Part shown: one piece after another, positions 1-8,419 of the stretch
Layout of the letters: each line of letters begins with the position of its first letter
How positions within the stretch are numbered: the stretch's first letter is position 1
Assembly: GCA_963975935.1 (NCBI GenBank)
Contig: CAXBIQ010000005.1
Location: 62,001-126,000 of the forward strand
DNA: 64,000 nucleotides
Direction of reading: 5' to 3'
From: Planktosalinus sp963975935
GTDB taxonomy: Bacteria > Bacteroidota > Bacteroidia > Flavobacteriales > Flavobacteriaceae
Notes under the pieces: generated by a model
What the model saw: only the letters and a program-made list of their open reading frames with translations
What the model was told of the DNA's origin: nothing
Database searches by the model: none
Made by a program: the position numbers and the translations under genes

Positions 1-1023
1 AACGCGTTTCATAAACAAATCAGGGATCCACATAGCATAGAACAAATCACGGGCCCTCATTTCTTCTTTACCGTGGTTTTTCTTCAAATCCAGAAAGTCA
101 AAAATATCTGCATGCCATGGTTCTACATAAATGGCAAAAGATCCTTTACGCTTTCCACCTCCCTGGTCAACATAACGTGCTGTGTCATTAAATACGCGTA
201 ACATAGGAACGACTCCGTTTGAAGTTCCGTTTGTGCCGGCTATGTAAGATCCCGTTGCACGAATATTATGAATAGATAAACCAATTCCACCGGCTGACTG
301 TGAAATTTTAGCGGTGTTTTTTAGGGTATCATAAATTCCGTCGATGCTGTCGTCTTTCATGGTCAAAAGAAAACAGGACGACATCTGAGGTTTTGGTGTA
401 CCTGAATTAAAAAGTGTGGGCGTAGCATGTGTAAAATACTTTTTGGACATCAATTCATAGGTCTCTTTTGCCGCTTCGAGGTCATTGAGGTGAATCCCAA
501 CTGAGACACGCATCAACATATGTTGCGGACGCTCGGCTACATTCCCGTTTATTTTCAGTAAATAAGAGCGCTCTAAGGTTTTAAACCCGAAATAATCGTA
601 GTTAAAGTCACGGTTGTATATAATGGCAGAGTTGAGTTCGTCTGCATTTTTCTGCATTACTTCATACACCTCATCGCTAATCATGGGTGCTTTTTTACCG
701 GTTCTGGGGTTGACATATTCATAGAGGTCTGTCATCACTTCAGAGAAGGTTTTCTTGGTATTTTTATGCAGGTTTGACACCGAAATGCGCGCAGCCAGTT
801 TTGCATAATCAGGATGTGAAATGGTCATGGTTGCAGCGATTTCTGCTGCCAGGTTATCAAGTTCTGAAGTAGTCACTCCATCATAAAGTCCCTCGATTAC
901 TCGCATTGCGACTTTTACAGGATCAACACGCTCGTTTAATCCATAACACATTTTTTTAACACGTGATGTGATTTTATCAAACATCACGGGTTCTTTTCGG
1001 CCGTCTCTTTTTACTACATACAT
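1..1023 (-). CDS. nrdA: Ribonucleoside-diphosphate reductase alpha subunit, N-terminal part (runs off left edge)
   Basis: This is the catalytic subunit of class I ribonucleotide reductase, which reduces ribonucleoside diphosphates to deoxy forms in the cytoplasm with the NrdB radical subunit. The frame is open from an ATG at 1021-1023 to base 1, giving 341 residues; the rest of the gene lies outside the window. Residues 1-90 (starting MYVVKRDGRKEPV) form the ATP-cone allosteric domain. The barrel follows, with QMSSCFLLTM holding the first redox cysteine (Cys217). A string of conserved reductase motifs (SAGGIGLSIHNIRA, RVFNDTARYVDQGGGKRKG) confirms the family. It lies 110 bp downstream of nrdB on the same strand, so the two are probably co-transcribed in the order nrdB-nrdA. 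No frameshift is visible in the part present. Identification is secure. Confidence 0.96.
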   Translation of the reverse strand, partial: MYVVKRDGRKEPVMFDKITSRVKKMCYGLNERVDPVKVAMRVIEGLYDGVTTSELDNLAAEIAATMTISHPDYAKLAARISVSNLHKNTKKTFSEVMTDLYEYVNPRTGKKAPMISDEVYEVMQKNADELNSAIIYNRDFNYDYFGFKTLERSYLLKINGNVAERPQHMLMRVSVGIHLNDLEAAKETYELMSKKYFTHATPTLFNSGTPKPQMSSCFLLTMKDDSIDGIYDTLKNTAKISQSAGGIGLSIHNIRATGSYIAGTNGTSNGVVPMLRVFNDTARYVDQGGGKRKGSFAIYVEPWHADIFDFLDLKKNHGKEEMRARDLFYAMWIPDLFMKRV

Positions 1024-1133
1024 ACTTTTACTTTTTAGTTGGGAGGTTAATTTTTTGAGAAAATAATCCTTGTGCACTTTTTAAGGCGCACCTATTTTCA
1101 CTTGTAATTATTAATTTTTTATATGTTTAGCTT

Positions 1134-2111
1134 CTAAAAGTCTTCGTCAAAGCTAATTTTGTTGGTTTCCTTGTCTTTGTTGGTCACGCCTGCTTTCTGA
1201 TATTCAGAAACGCGTTTTTCAAAGAAGTTTGTTTTTCCCTGAAGAGAAATCATGTCCATAAAGTCAAATGGATTTGTCACATTGTATTCTTTTTCACATT
1301 CAAGTTCTACCAACAATCTGTCTGTGACAAACTCGAGGTATTGAGTCATAAGTTTTGAGTTCATCCCGATAAGACTTGCCGGAAGCGATTCTGTAATAAA
1401 CTCACGTTCAATATTCAAAGCGTCTATAATAATTTCGCGAATGCGTTCTTTTGAAACTTTATTTTTGAGGTGATGGTTGTGTAAATGCACAGCAAAATCA
1501 CAATGCACGCCTTCATCACGGGAAATCAATTCATTGGAGAAAGTAAGTCCCGGCATCAGTCCGCGTTTTTTTAACCAGAAGATAGAGCAAAAAGCCCCGG
1601 AAAAGAAAATGCCTTCCACAGCAGCAAAAGCAATTAGACGCTCAGCAAAAGAATCAGACTCAATCCATTTTAAAGCCCAATCAGCTTTTTTCTTAATAGC
1701 AGGAAAGTTTTCAATGGCATTAAAGAGTTTGTCTTTTTCTACTTCGTCTTTCACATACGTGTCAATCAAAAGCGAATACGTTTCTGAGTGGATGTTTTCC
1801 ATCATAATCTGAAAGCCATAGAAAAATTTGGCCTCCGGATACTGTACTTCGTTCACAAAGTTTTCAGCGAGATTTTCATTGACAATCCCGTCTGATGCAG
1901 CAAAAAATGCCAAAATATGTTTTATGAAGTAGCGTTCATCGTCATTCAGTTTGTTTACCCAGTCTGTCATATCCTGATGAAGGTCAATTTCTTCTGCGGT
2001 CCAGAAACTGGCTTCACTTTTTTTATACCATTCCCAAATGTCGTGATGTTGAATGGGGAATATAACAAATCGTCCTGGGTTGTCTGTTAAAATGGGCTCT
2101 GCTGCATTCAT
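1134..2111 (-). CDS. nrdB: Ribonucleoside-diphosphate reductase beta subunit (class Ia, tyrosyl radical)
   Basis: This is the small subunit of class I ribonucleotide reductase. It houses a diiron centre and generates the radical passed to NrdA. The 325-residue length is normal for the short bacterial form. Visible metal ligands include Asp74 (AASDG), Glu105 and His108 in the motif ENIHSETY, then a Glu in EGIFFSG and Glu/His in RDEGVHCDF. Tyr112 in ENIHSETY sits where the E. coli radical tyrosine (Tyr122) does, so the protein is of the tyrosyl-radical type and not the Phe-containing class Ic. The C-terminal tail ends in acidic and aromatic residues (SFDEDF), as expected for docking to NrdA. 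It is upstream of nrdA, and the 360-bp region in front carries possible DnaA-type boxes. Confidence 0.96.
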   Translation of the reverse strand: MNAAEPILTDNPGRFVIFPIQHHDIWEWYKKSEASFWTAEEIDLHQDMTDWVNKLNDDERYFIKHILAFFAASDGIVNENLAENFVNEVQYPEAKFFYGFQIMMENIHSETYSLLIDTYVKDEVEKDKLFNAIENFPAIKKKADWALKWIESDSFAERLIAFAAVEGIFFSGAFCSIFWLKKRGLMPGLTFSNELISRDEGVHCDFAVHLHNHHLKNKVSKERIREIIIDALNIEREFITESLPASLIGMNSKLMTQYLEFVTDRLLVELECEKEYNVTNPFDFMDMISLQGKTNFFEKRVSEYQKAGVTNKDKETNKISFDEDF

Positions 2112-2216
2112 AATTTCATCTCTTTTTATGTGGTTTATCTATACTTTTTTTGCTTAGTGTCGGGACTAACAAATATGGAAAATCACTATTGATTTTGAAA
2201 GGGATTTTTGGAAACG

Positions 2217-2332
2217 TTGTCAACAAAGTTTTCAACATACTAACAAATAGCCGTTCATGAAGTTTTGTTAAAATTGTGTATTATAATATTGATTTTTAGT
2301 ATTTTATATATTATTTACTGACTTTATCAACA
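2217..2332 (-). promoter_or_regulatory. Possible DnaA-type boxes upstream of nrdB
   Basis: Three nonamers of the form TTnTCAACA lie in the 360-bp gene-free region before nrdB: TTGTCAACA at 2217-2225, TTTTCAACA at 2229-2237 and TTATCAACA at 2324-2332. They differ by one to three bases from the general DnaA box TTATCCACA. In E. coli, DnaA binds upstream of nrdAB and ties deoxynucleotide supply to replication, so a similar role is conceivable. The matches are imperfect and an AT-rich region yields such words by chance. No good TAnnTTTG promoter for nrdB was found here. Nothing else is recognised in 2112-2426. Confidence 0.3.
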
Positions 2333-2426
2333 GTCGAAGCGGTCGTACTGTGAACCCTTAATACAAAGGTGGTAAGCTCATTTATGAATTTTTAAAAAGG
2401 AATCGAAAATGGGTTGTTACAAACAA

Positions 2427-2453
2427 AAAAAGTCGCCTTTTTGGCGACTTTTT
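2427..2453 (-). terminator. Intrinsic terminator after the small lipoprotein gene
   Basis: An 11-bp perfect stem (AAAAAGTCGCC at 2427-2437, GGCGACTTTTT at 2443-2453) encloses a 5-T loop. It lies 18 bp past the stop codon of the leftward gene ending at 2472. It has A/T tracts on both sides, so it could work in both directions, but only the leftward gene ends here. Confidence 0.85.
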
Positions 2454-2471
2454 AAAGGTGATTTTTTTGAA

Positions 2472-3074
2472 TTACTCTAAATCCTCAACATCCATTTCGT
2501 CAAGAAGGTCCCAAACTTCTTCAAGATCCATGTTAGTGCCTGTGGCTTGTATATAAAATCTTTTTTGATGCATGTATTGAACTGTCGATATACTTCTTCT
2601 TTTATCCACTTCTTCTACAGCTTTGTTTCCGTTTTTTGTGGTGCTTCTTCTCATTTTGGTTTCTGATTCTTCTTCAAAATCCTGTGAAAGGGCCATTCTC
2701 ATACCGGCTGTGGCCATGGCGCCCATTTCTCCGGCACCATCAATTACTTCTATTTTAAATTTTCTGGAATTATCTTCGGCTTCATAAGTAGCTTCAAGAG
2801 ATGAAATATTCATCATTCCCATGGCTCCTGCTTTATATGAGGTGCGTTTCATTCCGTCCAAATTATCGGGCAACCAGGTTTTGAGTTCCTCATTTGTAAG
2901 CGGAGTTGTTTCTGAGAGGTCTTTTATGTCATCCTGCATATTTCTGGATTCCTGAAGGGCATTTTTTGTATTTACAACATTGTCTTTGGCTTCCTTAGCT
3001 TTTTTAACTGCAGGGTTGTCTTTGCATGCCATAAAAAGAAAGGCACATAAAATAAAAATGATTGATTTTTTCAT
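2472..3074 (-). CDS. Small lipoprotein of unknown function
   Basis: This encodes a predicted lipoprotein of 200 residues when started at the ATG at 3072-3074. The frame is open for 28 more codons upstream, but that extension lacks a signal. The chosen start gives a lysine pair, a hydrophobic stretch and a lipobox (LFMAC, Cys17), a classic lipoprotein signal. The mature part opens with a charged helical region (KKAKEAKDN) and is followed by a segment that looks like a compact alpha/beta domain with a Gly/Ala/Met-rich stretch (GAGEMGAMATAGMRMAL). I do not recognise a characterised family. It is the last of three leftward genes coding for small envelope proteins (2472, 3260, 3620), each with its own spacing, and is followed by a strong terminator. 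Confidence 0.75.
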   Translation of the reverse strand: MKKSIIFILCAFLFMACKDNPAVKKAKEAKDNVVNTKNALQESRNMQDDIKDLSETTPLTNEELKTWLPDNLDGMKRTSYKAGAMGMMNISSLEATYEAEDNSRKFKIEVIDGAGEMGAMATAGMRMALSQDFEEESETKMRRSTTKNGNKAVEEVDKRRSISTVQYMHQKRFYIQATGTNMDLEEVWDLLDEMDVEDLE

Positions 3075-3180
3075 GGGTAAAATGCTTGTTTGATGGTTGA
3101 TAGCTCTAAAATAAAAAATATTCACTGTGTTTGACGTATTTAATCTTATTAATTTCAATTGAAATTATATATAAAATGAG

Positions 3181-3257
3181 TTTAGCCCCAGTTGACCCCC
3201 TTTCGCATTATTTTGTCATCCCCAATAAAAATATTTTGAAGAGGGGTCTGGGCTAAA
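3181..3257. repeat. Long imperfect inverted repeat between two minus-strand genes
   Basis: TTTAGCCCCAG...ACCCCC at 3181-3200 faces GAGGGGTCTGGGCTAAA at 3241-3257. The arms pair over about 16 positions with small bulges and enclose about 40 nt. The right arm ends 3 bases before the stop codon of the DUF4870-like gene, so on the minus strand it could form a hairpin at that gene's 3' end. It lacks a U-run and may instead be a dispersed palindrome. Confidence 0.5.
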
Positions 3258-3259
3258 TC

Positions 3260-3604
3260 TCATATTTTTTTAAACCAGTCTGAAAACTTTTCTCCTAAAA
3301 AAGGTACCGGCTCTAATTTTTGTTTGATTGCATTCATCAAACCCACAATCCACATATACAGCAAAACAATAAATCCAAGGATGTATAAAATCCAACCTAT
3401 TACAGGGATTATGCTTAAGATCCCCAAAACAACACCAATTAATGTAAGCCCTAGGGACTGTTGTATATGAAAGCTTACAAACACATCTTCTTTTTGGTCA
3501 TTCATCACAAAGGCAATAATAAGCCCGATAAAGGTGATATATGCAACTATTGCTATGTTGCTGGGAGCAGGAGATGATTCTTGTTGTGGTATATCTTTCT
3601 GCAT
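3260..3604 (-). CDS. DUF4870 / Tic20-like small membrane protein
   Basis: This 114-residue inner-membrane protein has a polar N-terminus (MQKDIPQQESSPAPSN) and about four hydrophobic segments (roughly residues 17-35, 45-62, 65-85 with a kink at IPVIGW). The pattern of a short acidic loop (NDQKEDVFVSFHIQQSLGL) between the first two helices is typical of the DUF4870/Tic20-like family, in which a polar F-H-x-Q-Q-S/A motif is conserved. The function of the family in bacteria is unknown. It lies 15 bp downstream of the DUF4412 protein gene at 3620 on the same strand and is probably co-transcribed with it. Confidence 0.7.
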   Translation of the reverse strand: MQKDIPQQESSPAPSNIAIVAYITFIGLIIAFVMNDQKEDVFVSFHIQQSLGLTLIGVVLGILSIIPVIGWILYILGFIVLLYMWIVGLMNAIKQKLEPVPFLGEKFSDWFKKI

Positions 3605-3619
3605 GGAAGCTATTTATCT

Positions 3620-4438
3620 TTACATAAACTGGTAACCACTTGTGTTAAAAGAGAAATTTGTAGGCTCAAGAAGCGTACACTCCATGGTCCCGGAAGTGTT
3701 TTTCTTTCCCTTATTCTTCTTGTCTTTCATATCCATATACATCATCAATGCCCCTTCAGCACCCTCAAACTGACTTTTTACGGCATCAGGGATTCTTTCA
3801 GGATCTGTTTTGAATACATCATTAAAACTTACTTCAGCATCATTTGTATAATAAATGGTAAAGACATAATCTTCATTTTCCATCTTTTTTCCTTCACAAT
3901 TGTACCCTAAAAAAGTCTTATTGGGAAGGTCTGTCACGGTGTAGTCACTCATATCATAGTCATCTGTGTCGGTCATATCTGATGCGTCAAGAGAAGTAGC
4001 TGTGCCTATTTTATTTCCTCCGGAATCCATAAACATATAATTGATGTTTTTTGCTCCATCCATTACCATAAACATTTCCATTCCCTGATTCATTTGAACG
4101 CCCAGATATGGTGCATTGGGTTTTAAAAAATAGTCCATTTCCATTTGTCCCTGGCTTGTGGTCATCGTCATCTGGTAGCGGTAATCAAAGTCAAAGGAGC
4201 CGGGCACATCTGTGGGCGTAACCTTTTCACCACTATTCATCCCTCCCAGATTAGGGTTAAAAACCTTGTCCATGGATTTACTGGTCTTTTGGGCAGCTTT
4301 ATCGGCGGTCTTATTAATAACCGTTTGTTCCACTCTTTTCTCGACTTTCTTTTTGAGTTTATCAAGAAATTGCGCATTGGTATTTGGCACACAGAAAATA
4401 AAGGCAAAGCAGAGTGAAATTAAAATTTTAGTTTTCAT
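3620..4438 (-). CDS. Secreted DUF4412-like protein
   Basis: This 272-residue protein has a Sec signal peptide (hydrophobic residues 4-17, cleavage after TNA, mature start QFLDKLKK). A lysine-rich, probably helical linker follows (KLKKKVEKRVEQ), then a Met- and Asp-rich beta domain with repeated motifs such as QMTMTTSQGQMEMDYF and MFMVMDGAKNINYMFMD. This resembles the DUF4412 family found in Bacteroidota periplasmic proteins, whose function is unknown. The tail has the phrase LGYNCEGKKME seen in that family. The start is unambiguous because the signal peptide begins at the first ATG. It heads a group of three leftward envelope genes and is divergent from the LytTR regulator at 4702. Confidence 0.7.
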   Translation of the reverse strand: MKTKILISLCFAFIFCVPNTNAQFLDKLKKKVEKRVEQTVINKTADKAAQKTSKSMDKVFNPNLGGMNSGEKVTPTDVPGSFDFDYRYQMTMTTSQGQMEMDYFLKPNAPYLGVQMNQGMEMFMVMDGAKNINYMFMDSGGNKIGTATSLDASDMTDTDDYDMSDYTVTDLPNKTFLGYNCEGKKMENEDYVFTIYYTNDAEVSFNDVFKTDPERIPDAVKSQFEGAEGALMMYMDMKDKKNKGKKNTSGTMECTLLEPTNFSFNTSGYQFM

Positions 4439-4701
4439 AAAGTTTGTTTTAGATCAACAATTGATGATATCAAATATCGTCAAATACAATCCCTTAGACA
4501 CGTTAAATTGTATCACACTCTTCTGAAACTTTACAAGTGGTCCATTTTAACATATAATGAGAAAATATACAGCCGGAATCAAATCTCTGCTGAAAAACAA
4601 TTGATTTTTAACCATTTGTGCCTAATATAAAACTATCCATACATCTTATTACCCACAACTCATTGATTTTTTATAATTTAATGGATTAAATAAGAATCTA
4701 T

Positions 4702-5445
4702 ATGTCACTTCAAGCTATCATCATAGATGATGAACAAAAGTCCATCACCAGTTTAAAATGGGAATTGCAGAATTTTTGTGAAGAATTGGATATCAAGGCA
4801 ACTTTTACAGACCCCGAGGAAGCATTGTCCTATTTAAAAAAAAATATTGTGCATTGTGTCTTTTTAGACATTGAAATGCCCAAAATGGACGGCTTCCAGT
4901 TTTTAGAACATTTTCCGGACAGGCAATTTTCAGTGATTTTCACTACCGCATATGACCAATATGCTATCAATGCCATAAAAGAGAGGGCTTTGGATTATCT
5001 CCTGAAACCAATTGATTCTGATGATTTAAAGCAAACCATTGATAAGATTAAAACACAGCAAAAATCTTATGAGATAAAAAAATCACTTGAGCAGAGTATC
5101 CTTTCCCTTTCCCAAAACAACCGGCAATCATCAAAAAAAATTGCAATTTCAATAGACGGAAAACTTATATTTTTAAAGCCTGAAGAAATTACCTACTGTG
5201 AAAGTGACGGCAACTACTGTCATATCTACTTAGAAAACAATGAGAAACTTTTTGTAACAAAAAAATTAAAAGAGATCGAAGAAATGCTTCCGGCTAAAAA
5301 TTTCTACAGGGTGCATAACTCCTTTGTGGTCAATCTTGACAAGGTGCGGGAATTTGTCAAAACAGACGGGTATGTAATTTTAAACAATAAACAAAAAATA
5401 CCGGTTTCAAGAAATAAGAAAAGTTCGTTTCTCGATAAAATTTAA
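4702..5445 (+). CDS. LytTR-family two-component response regulator
   Basis: This 247-residue response regulator has a receiver domain (residues 1-120) and a LytTR DNA-binding domain (about 145-245). In the receiver, Asp9/Asp10 (IIIDDE) form the acidic pocket, Asp56 (VFLDIEMPKMDGF) is the phosphoacceptor, and Lys102 (LLKPI) is conserved. The LytTR part shows YCESDGNYCHIYL and FYRVHNSFVVNL, both standard for the fold. It is followed after 10 bp by its likely kinase, so it probably receives phosphate from that protein. Its target promoters are unknown; the neighbouring kelch lipoproteins and the divergent DUF4412 operon are candidates by position only. Confidence 0.93.
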   Translation: MSLQAIIIDDEQKSITSLKWELQNFCEELDIKATFTDPEEALSYLKKNIVHCVFLDIEMPKMDGFQFLEHFPDRQFSVIFTTAYDQYAINAIKERALDYLLKPIDSDDLKQTIDKIKTQQKSYEIKKSLEQSILSLSQNNRQSSKKIAISIDGKLIFLKPEEITYCESDGNYCHIYLENNEKLFVTKKLKEIEEMLPAKNFYRVHNSFVVNLDKVREFVKTDGYVILNNKQKIPVSRNKKSSFLDKI

Positions 5446-5455
5446 AATCAAATGA

Positions 5456-6982
5456 ATGGACTCATTTAAAGAAACGCTTTTCATTCTAGAAAACACAAAC
5501 TACAATGGCATTGCCTGGGGCATTACATGCATTCTTTTTTACCTTTCCATTTACCATTTAATAATATTTTTTAAAGCGCGTGAACGCTATTTTCTTTTTT
5601 ACAGTTTGTATGCATTTGTCAACGCCCTTAATATTTTAAAATACCTCAAAAATGTTTTCTTTGAAGAAAATCTTGAAGCAAATATTACCTTTTTTAACCA
5701 CCTTCATTTTCCACTACAATTTGCCAGCTATGTTTTCTTTGCGCTGTTTATTCTAGAGATTCTCAAGTTTAAAATCAAATACCCTAAATTCTACAAAAGT
5801 GTCTATCAGTTTGTCTACGGATTAACGTTTGTCTTCCTGCTTCTGGTAATTAGCAGATATACCTTTGACGGTTATATGCTTCTCAGGGGGTTTTACTTTT
5901 ATGTCTTTATGCCCATTTGTTTTTTAATCACCGTTTACTCAATTTTTTTAATCATAAAAATTGACGACCGCGTCAAACACTACATTTTACTAGGAATGTT
6001 GATTATTTCTTTTGGAGCCATAAGCGTTGCCTTATTGACTATTAACAGGGGCATTGAAGCCATTAACAAATATTATTATATTTTCTATTTATCGCTATTG
6101 GTGGAAAACCTATTGTTCACTTATGCCCTCTCCATAAAACAACGGGAAGTATTTACCGAAAAGATGAGTTTGCAAAAAAAATATTTAAACCAGTTGCTTG
6201 AAAATGAAATCATCAAAACACAACAAAATACTTTCCTGGAAGCAGAACTTGCCAAAAAGGAAAACGAGCTGAAGACTATTTCAAAAAAAGCCGAAGAAGA
6301 ACGCGTTGCAAAATTAAAATCTGATTTCAACAACGAGATTCAAATCCTGCACCTCGCTTCACTGCAAAGCCAGATGAACCCTCATTTTATTTTTAATGCG
6401 CTGAATTCGATAAAAGTATTTCTCATAGAAAACAACAAAGAAAAAGCCGTTTATTACCTCAATAAATTTTCAAAATTAATCAGAAAAATACTGGAGAGCT
6501 CCCGTATAGAAAGCCACAGTCTTGAAGAAGAACTGGATATCATCTCTCTCTACCTGAGTATTGAAAACATCAGGTTTGAAGATGAAATCAACTATGTTAT
6601 TGAGAAGTCACCTCATCTTAGTTTATCGACACTCAAAGTTCCTCCATTGCTTTTGCAACCCTTTGTGGAAAATGCCATCTGGCACGGTTTGATGCTGAGC
6701 CCAAATAAAAAGAAAATTACAATAAAAGTTTATGGAGAAGAAGGTGTTTTAAAAATATCGCTTATAGACAACGGCATTGGTCGAAAAGCATCACGGCAAC
6801 TGAAGCAAAAGAAATCCTTTAAAAAAGATTCTGTCGGACTGAAAATGACAGAAGAACGCCTCTCGTTTTTCAATCAAAAGCACGGGTTTGATTACAGTTT
6901 TAAGTTTATTGATTTAGAAGATGAAACCCCTAATTCAAAAGGAACAGAGGTAGTATTTACATTTAAAAACAACCCGGCTTAA
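5456..6982 (+). CDS. LytS-type sensor histidine kinase with N-terminal membrane domain
   Basis: This 508-residue inner-membrane kinase is the partner of the upstream LytTR regulator. About seven hydrophobic segments fill residues 20-225, resembling the transmembrane part of 7TMR-type sensors. A charged coiled coil (about 228-300) leads into the His_kinase domain. The phosphoacceptor is His310 in QMNPHFIFNALNS. The ATPase part has the N box (PFVENAIWHGL, Asn406) and the D box (DNGIG, 438-442). The start at 5456 is preceded by another ATG at 5452 that is out of frame. The stop codon shares four bases with the convergent kelch gene. A decayed copy of the last 20 codons exists at 8359-8419, showing this 3' end took part in a duplication. 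Confidence 0.93.
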   Translation: MDSFKETLFILENTNYNGIAWGITCILFYLSIYHLIIFFKARERYFLFYSLYAFVNALNILKYLKNVFFEENLEANITFFNHLHFPLQFASYVFFALFILEILKFKIKYPKFYKSVYQFVYGLTFVFLLLVISRYTFDGYMLLRGFYFYVFMPICFLITVYSIFLIIKIDDRVKHYILLGMLIISFGAISVALLTINRGIEAINKYYYIFYLSLLVENLLFTYALSIKQREVFTEKMSLQKKYLNQLLENEIIKTQQNTFLEAELAKKENELKTISKKAEEERVAKLKSDFNNEIQILHLASLQSQMNPHFIFNALNSIKVFLIENNKEKAVYYLNKFSKLIRKILESSRIESHSLEEELDIISLYLSIENIRFEDEINYVIEKSPHLSLSTLKVPPLLLQPFVENAIWHGLMLSPNKKKITIKVYGEEGVLKISLIDNGIGRKASRQLKQKKSFKKDSVGLKMTEERLSFFNQKHGFDYSFKFIDLEDETPNSKGTEVVFTFKNNPA

Positions 6983-8238
6983 TCAAAAACCCATACCTCA
7001 TCTGAAGCAACACCACCTAAATCACCTCCCAAAACAAAAATTTTATTTAGAAAAATATTGGAAGAATGTGCATATACTTCAGACATATTGGAAATTTCTA
7101 TGACCAACTCCCAATCTGAACCATTTTCTGATGACCAAATATCGTTATTTATCGTTGCGCCAAACCCTCCCATCAACCACATTCTATTATCATAATTAAC
7201 GGTTGTTAATCCTACTCGTACAGAAAAATTGGCATTTGGGGTTGCCTCTACCCAGTTTATACCATCAGTGGAATACCAAACGTCATTATAAAAAAATCCG
7301 CCGCCGCCACCACCTATGACCCACATTTTATCGTCAAAAACCACTGAGCCTAAAGCGCTTCTTTCACTAAAATTAGCGGCAGAGGTAGCCTCTACCCAAT
7401 TCACGCCATCAGTCGAATACCATACATCGTTTTTCAATGTGATTCCATCGTCCCCCCCAATAATCCACATTTTATTATCATATACTAAAGACGCATGGAA
7501 TTTTCTGATAGAAAAATTAGCATTAGAGGTCGCTTCTGCCCAATTGGTTCCGTCACTTGAGAACCAAACGTCATTTAGTAAATTGCCAAATTCATCTTCT
7601 CCCCCAATAACCCACATTTTATTATCATATACTATTGATGTATGGACAAATCTTTTAGAAAAACCCGGATTGGATGTAGCAATATTCCAACTTGCCCCAT
7701 CAGTTGAAAATCTAATTTCTTCAACTATGTTAGGAGGATATTCGAGTCCACCAATAGTCCATATTTTATCATCAAAAACAAGAGATGTGTGAGCAGCTAA
7801 ATCACTAAATCCGTTAGTGTTTAGTAATGTTCCGGAACTTAAACTCCGGGTTGTAAAGTTGTATGTTTCACTGGATGTTTCACCGCCATTCCCATCTTTA
7901 GCAACAACCCTCCAATAGTATTGAGTCAATAGCTTTAACCTGTCTTCCAAAGTGATTTGGGTTTCAGACAGATTCTCTAAAAGCAAAGTTGAAGCAGCTT
8001 CATTTTCGCCTATATAAAAATCATATACCACTTCATCTCCATCCGGATCTACGGAAGCATTCCAGGAGAAAGATGGTGTAACACTCACATTGTTGGCAGT
8101 ATTTGTCACGCCAATTAAATTAAAATTTCCGGGAGGTTGATTTTGAGGTTGATTTTGAGAGCTATCATCATCCCCTGAGCAAGCAAAAAAAATAACAGAA
8201 CCCATTATCAGAAACAAAGCAATGTTTTTTATTCTCAT
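6979..8238 (-). CDS. Kelch-like beta-propeller lipoprotein, copy 1
   Basis: This 419-residue surface or periplasmic lipoprotein begins with a clear signal and lipobox (IFFACSGDDDSS, Cys20). An Asn/Gln/Pro linker follows, then a fibronectin-III-like domain (about residues 45-130, with SFSWNASVDPDGDEV and YYWRVVAKDGNGGETSS). Six kelch-type blades fill the remainder, each with a KMWVIGG strand followed by NDVWYSTDGVNW. The mature N-terminus SGDDD fits the acidic export signal seen on many Bacteroidota surface lipoproteins. Ligand and role are unknown; such propellers often bind proteins or glycans. It is a tandem paralogue of the gene at 8416 and its stop codon overlaps that of the convergent kinase. 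Confidence 0.85.
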   Translation of the reverse strand: MRIKNIALFLIMGSVIFFACSGDDDSSQNQPQNQPPGNFNLIGVTNTANNVSVTPSFSWNASVDPDGDEVVYDFYIGENEAASTLLLENLSETQITLEDRLKLLTQYYWRVVAKDGNGGETSSETYNFTTRSLSSGTLLNTNGFSDLAAHTSLVFDDKIWTIGGLEYPPNIVEEIRFSTDGASWNIATSNPGFSKRFVHTSIVYDNKMWVIGGEDEFGNLLNDVWFSSDGTNWAEATSNANFSIRKFHASLVYDNKMWIIGGDDGITLKNDVWYSTDGVNWVEATSAANFSERSALGSVVFDDKMWVIGGGGGGFFYNDVWYSTDGINWVEATPNANFSVRVGLTTVNYDNRMWLMGGFGATINNDIWSSENGSDWELVIEISNMSEVYAHSSNIFLNKIFVLGGDLGGVASDEVWVFD

Positions 8239-8358
8239 GACCTTATCATTTTAAAGGAACATCAATCCCTTATATTTCAAACGATTAAATATAATAAAAA
8301 CTATTGAAATAAATTGAAAATCTTGTATCGTTAGGTATAAATAAATTCTTAATTAACC

Positions 8359-8419
8359 ATGAAACTGGCACTTCAAAAGAACAGAGGTCATATTTGTGTT
8401 TAAAGCCACAACCTTTTAA
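8359..8419 (+). pseudogene. Fossil of a LytS-kinase C-terminus between the kelch genes
   Basis: Reading from 8359 gives H-E-T-G-T-S-K, and after one missing base T-E-V-I-F-V-F-K-A-T-T-F-stop. The kinase at 6982 ends D-E-T-P-N-S-K-G-T-E-V-V-F-T-F-K-N-N-P-A-stop. Twelve positions match and most others are conservative. The loss of one G (AAAAGAACAG against AAAAGGAACAG) breaks the frame. The stop codon overlaps the convergent kelch gene by the same four bases as in the intact copy. The rest of the kinase is missing, so this is a non-coding relic. Confidence 0.75.

Noticed and set aside
1477..1812. Plus-strand open frame of 111 codons
   Set aside because: It lies wholly inside nrdB on the other strand and has no recognisable protein features.
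2217..2332. Origin of replication
   Set aside because: Only three imperfect DnaA-like words, no AT-rich unwinding repeats, and no dnaA, dnaN or gidA gene nearby.
3581..3910. Plus-strand open frame of 109 codons
   Set aside because: It is antisense to the DUF4412 and DUF4870-like genes, both of which have clear signals and membrane patterns.
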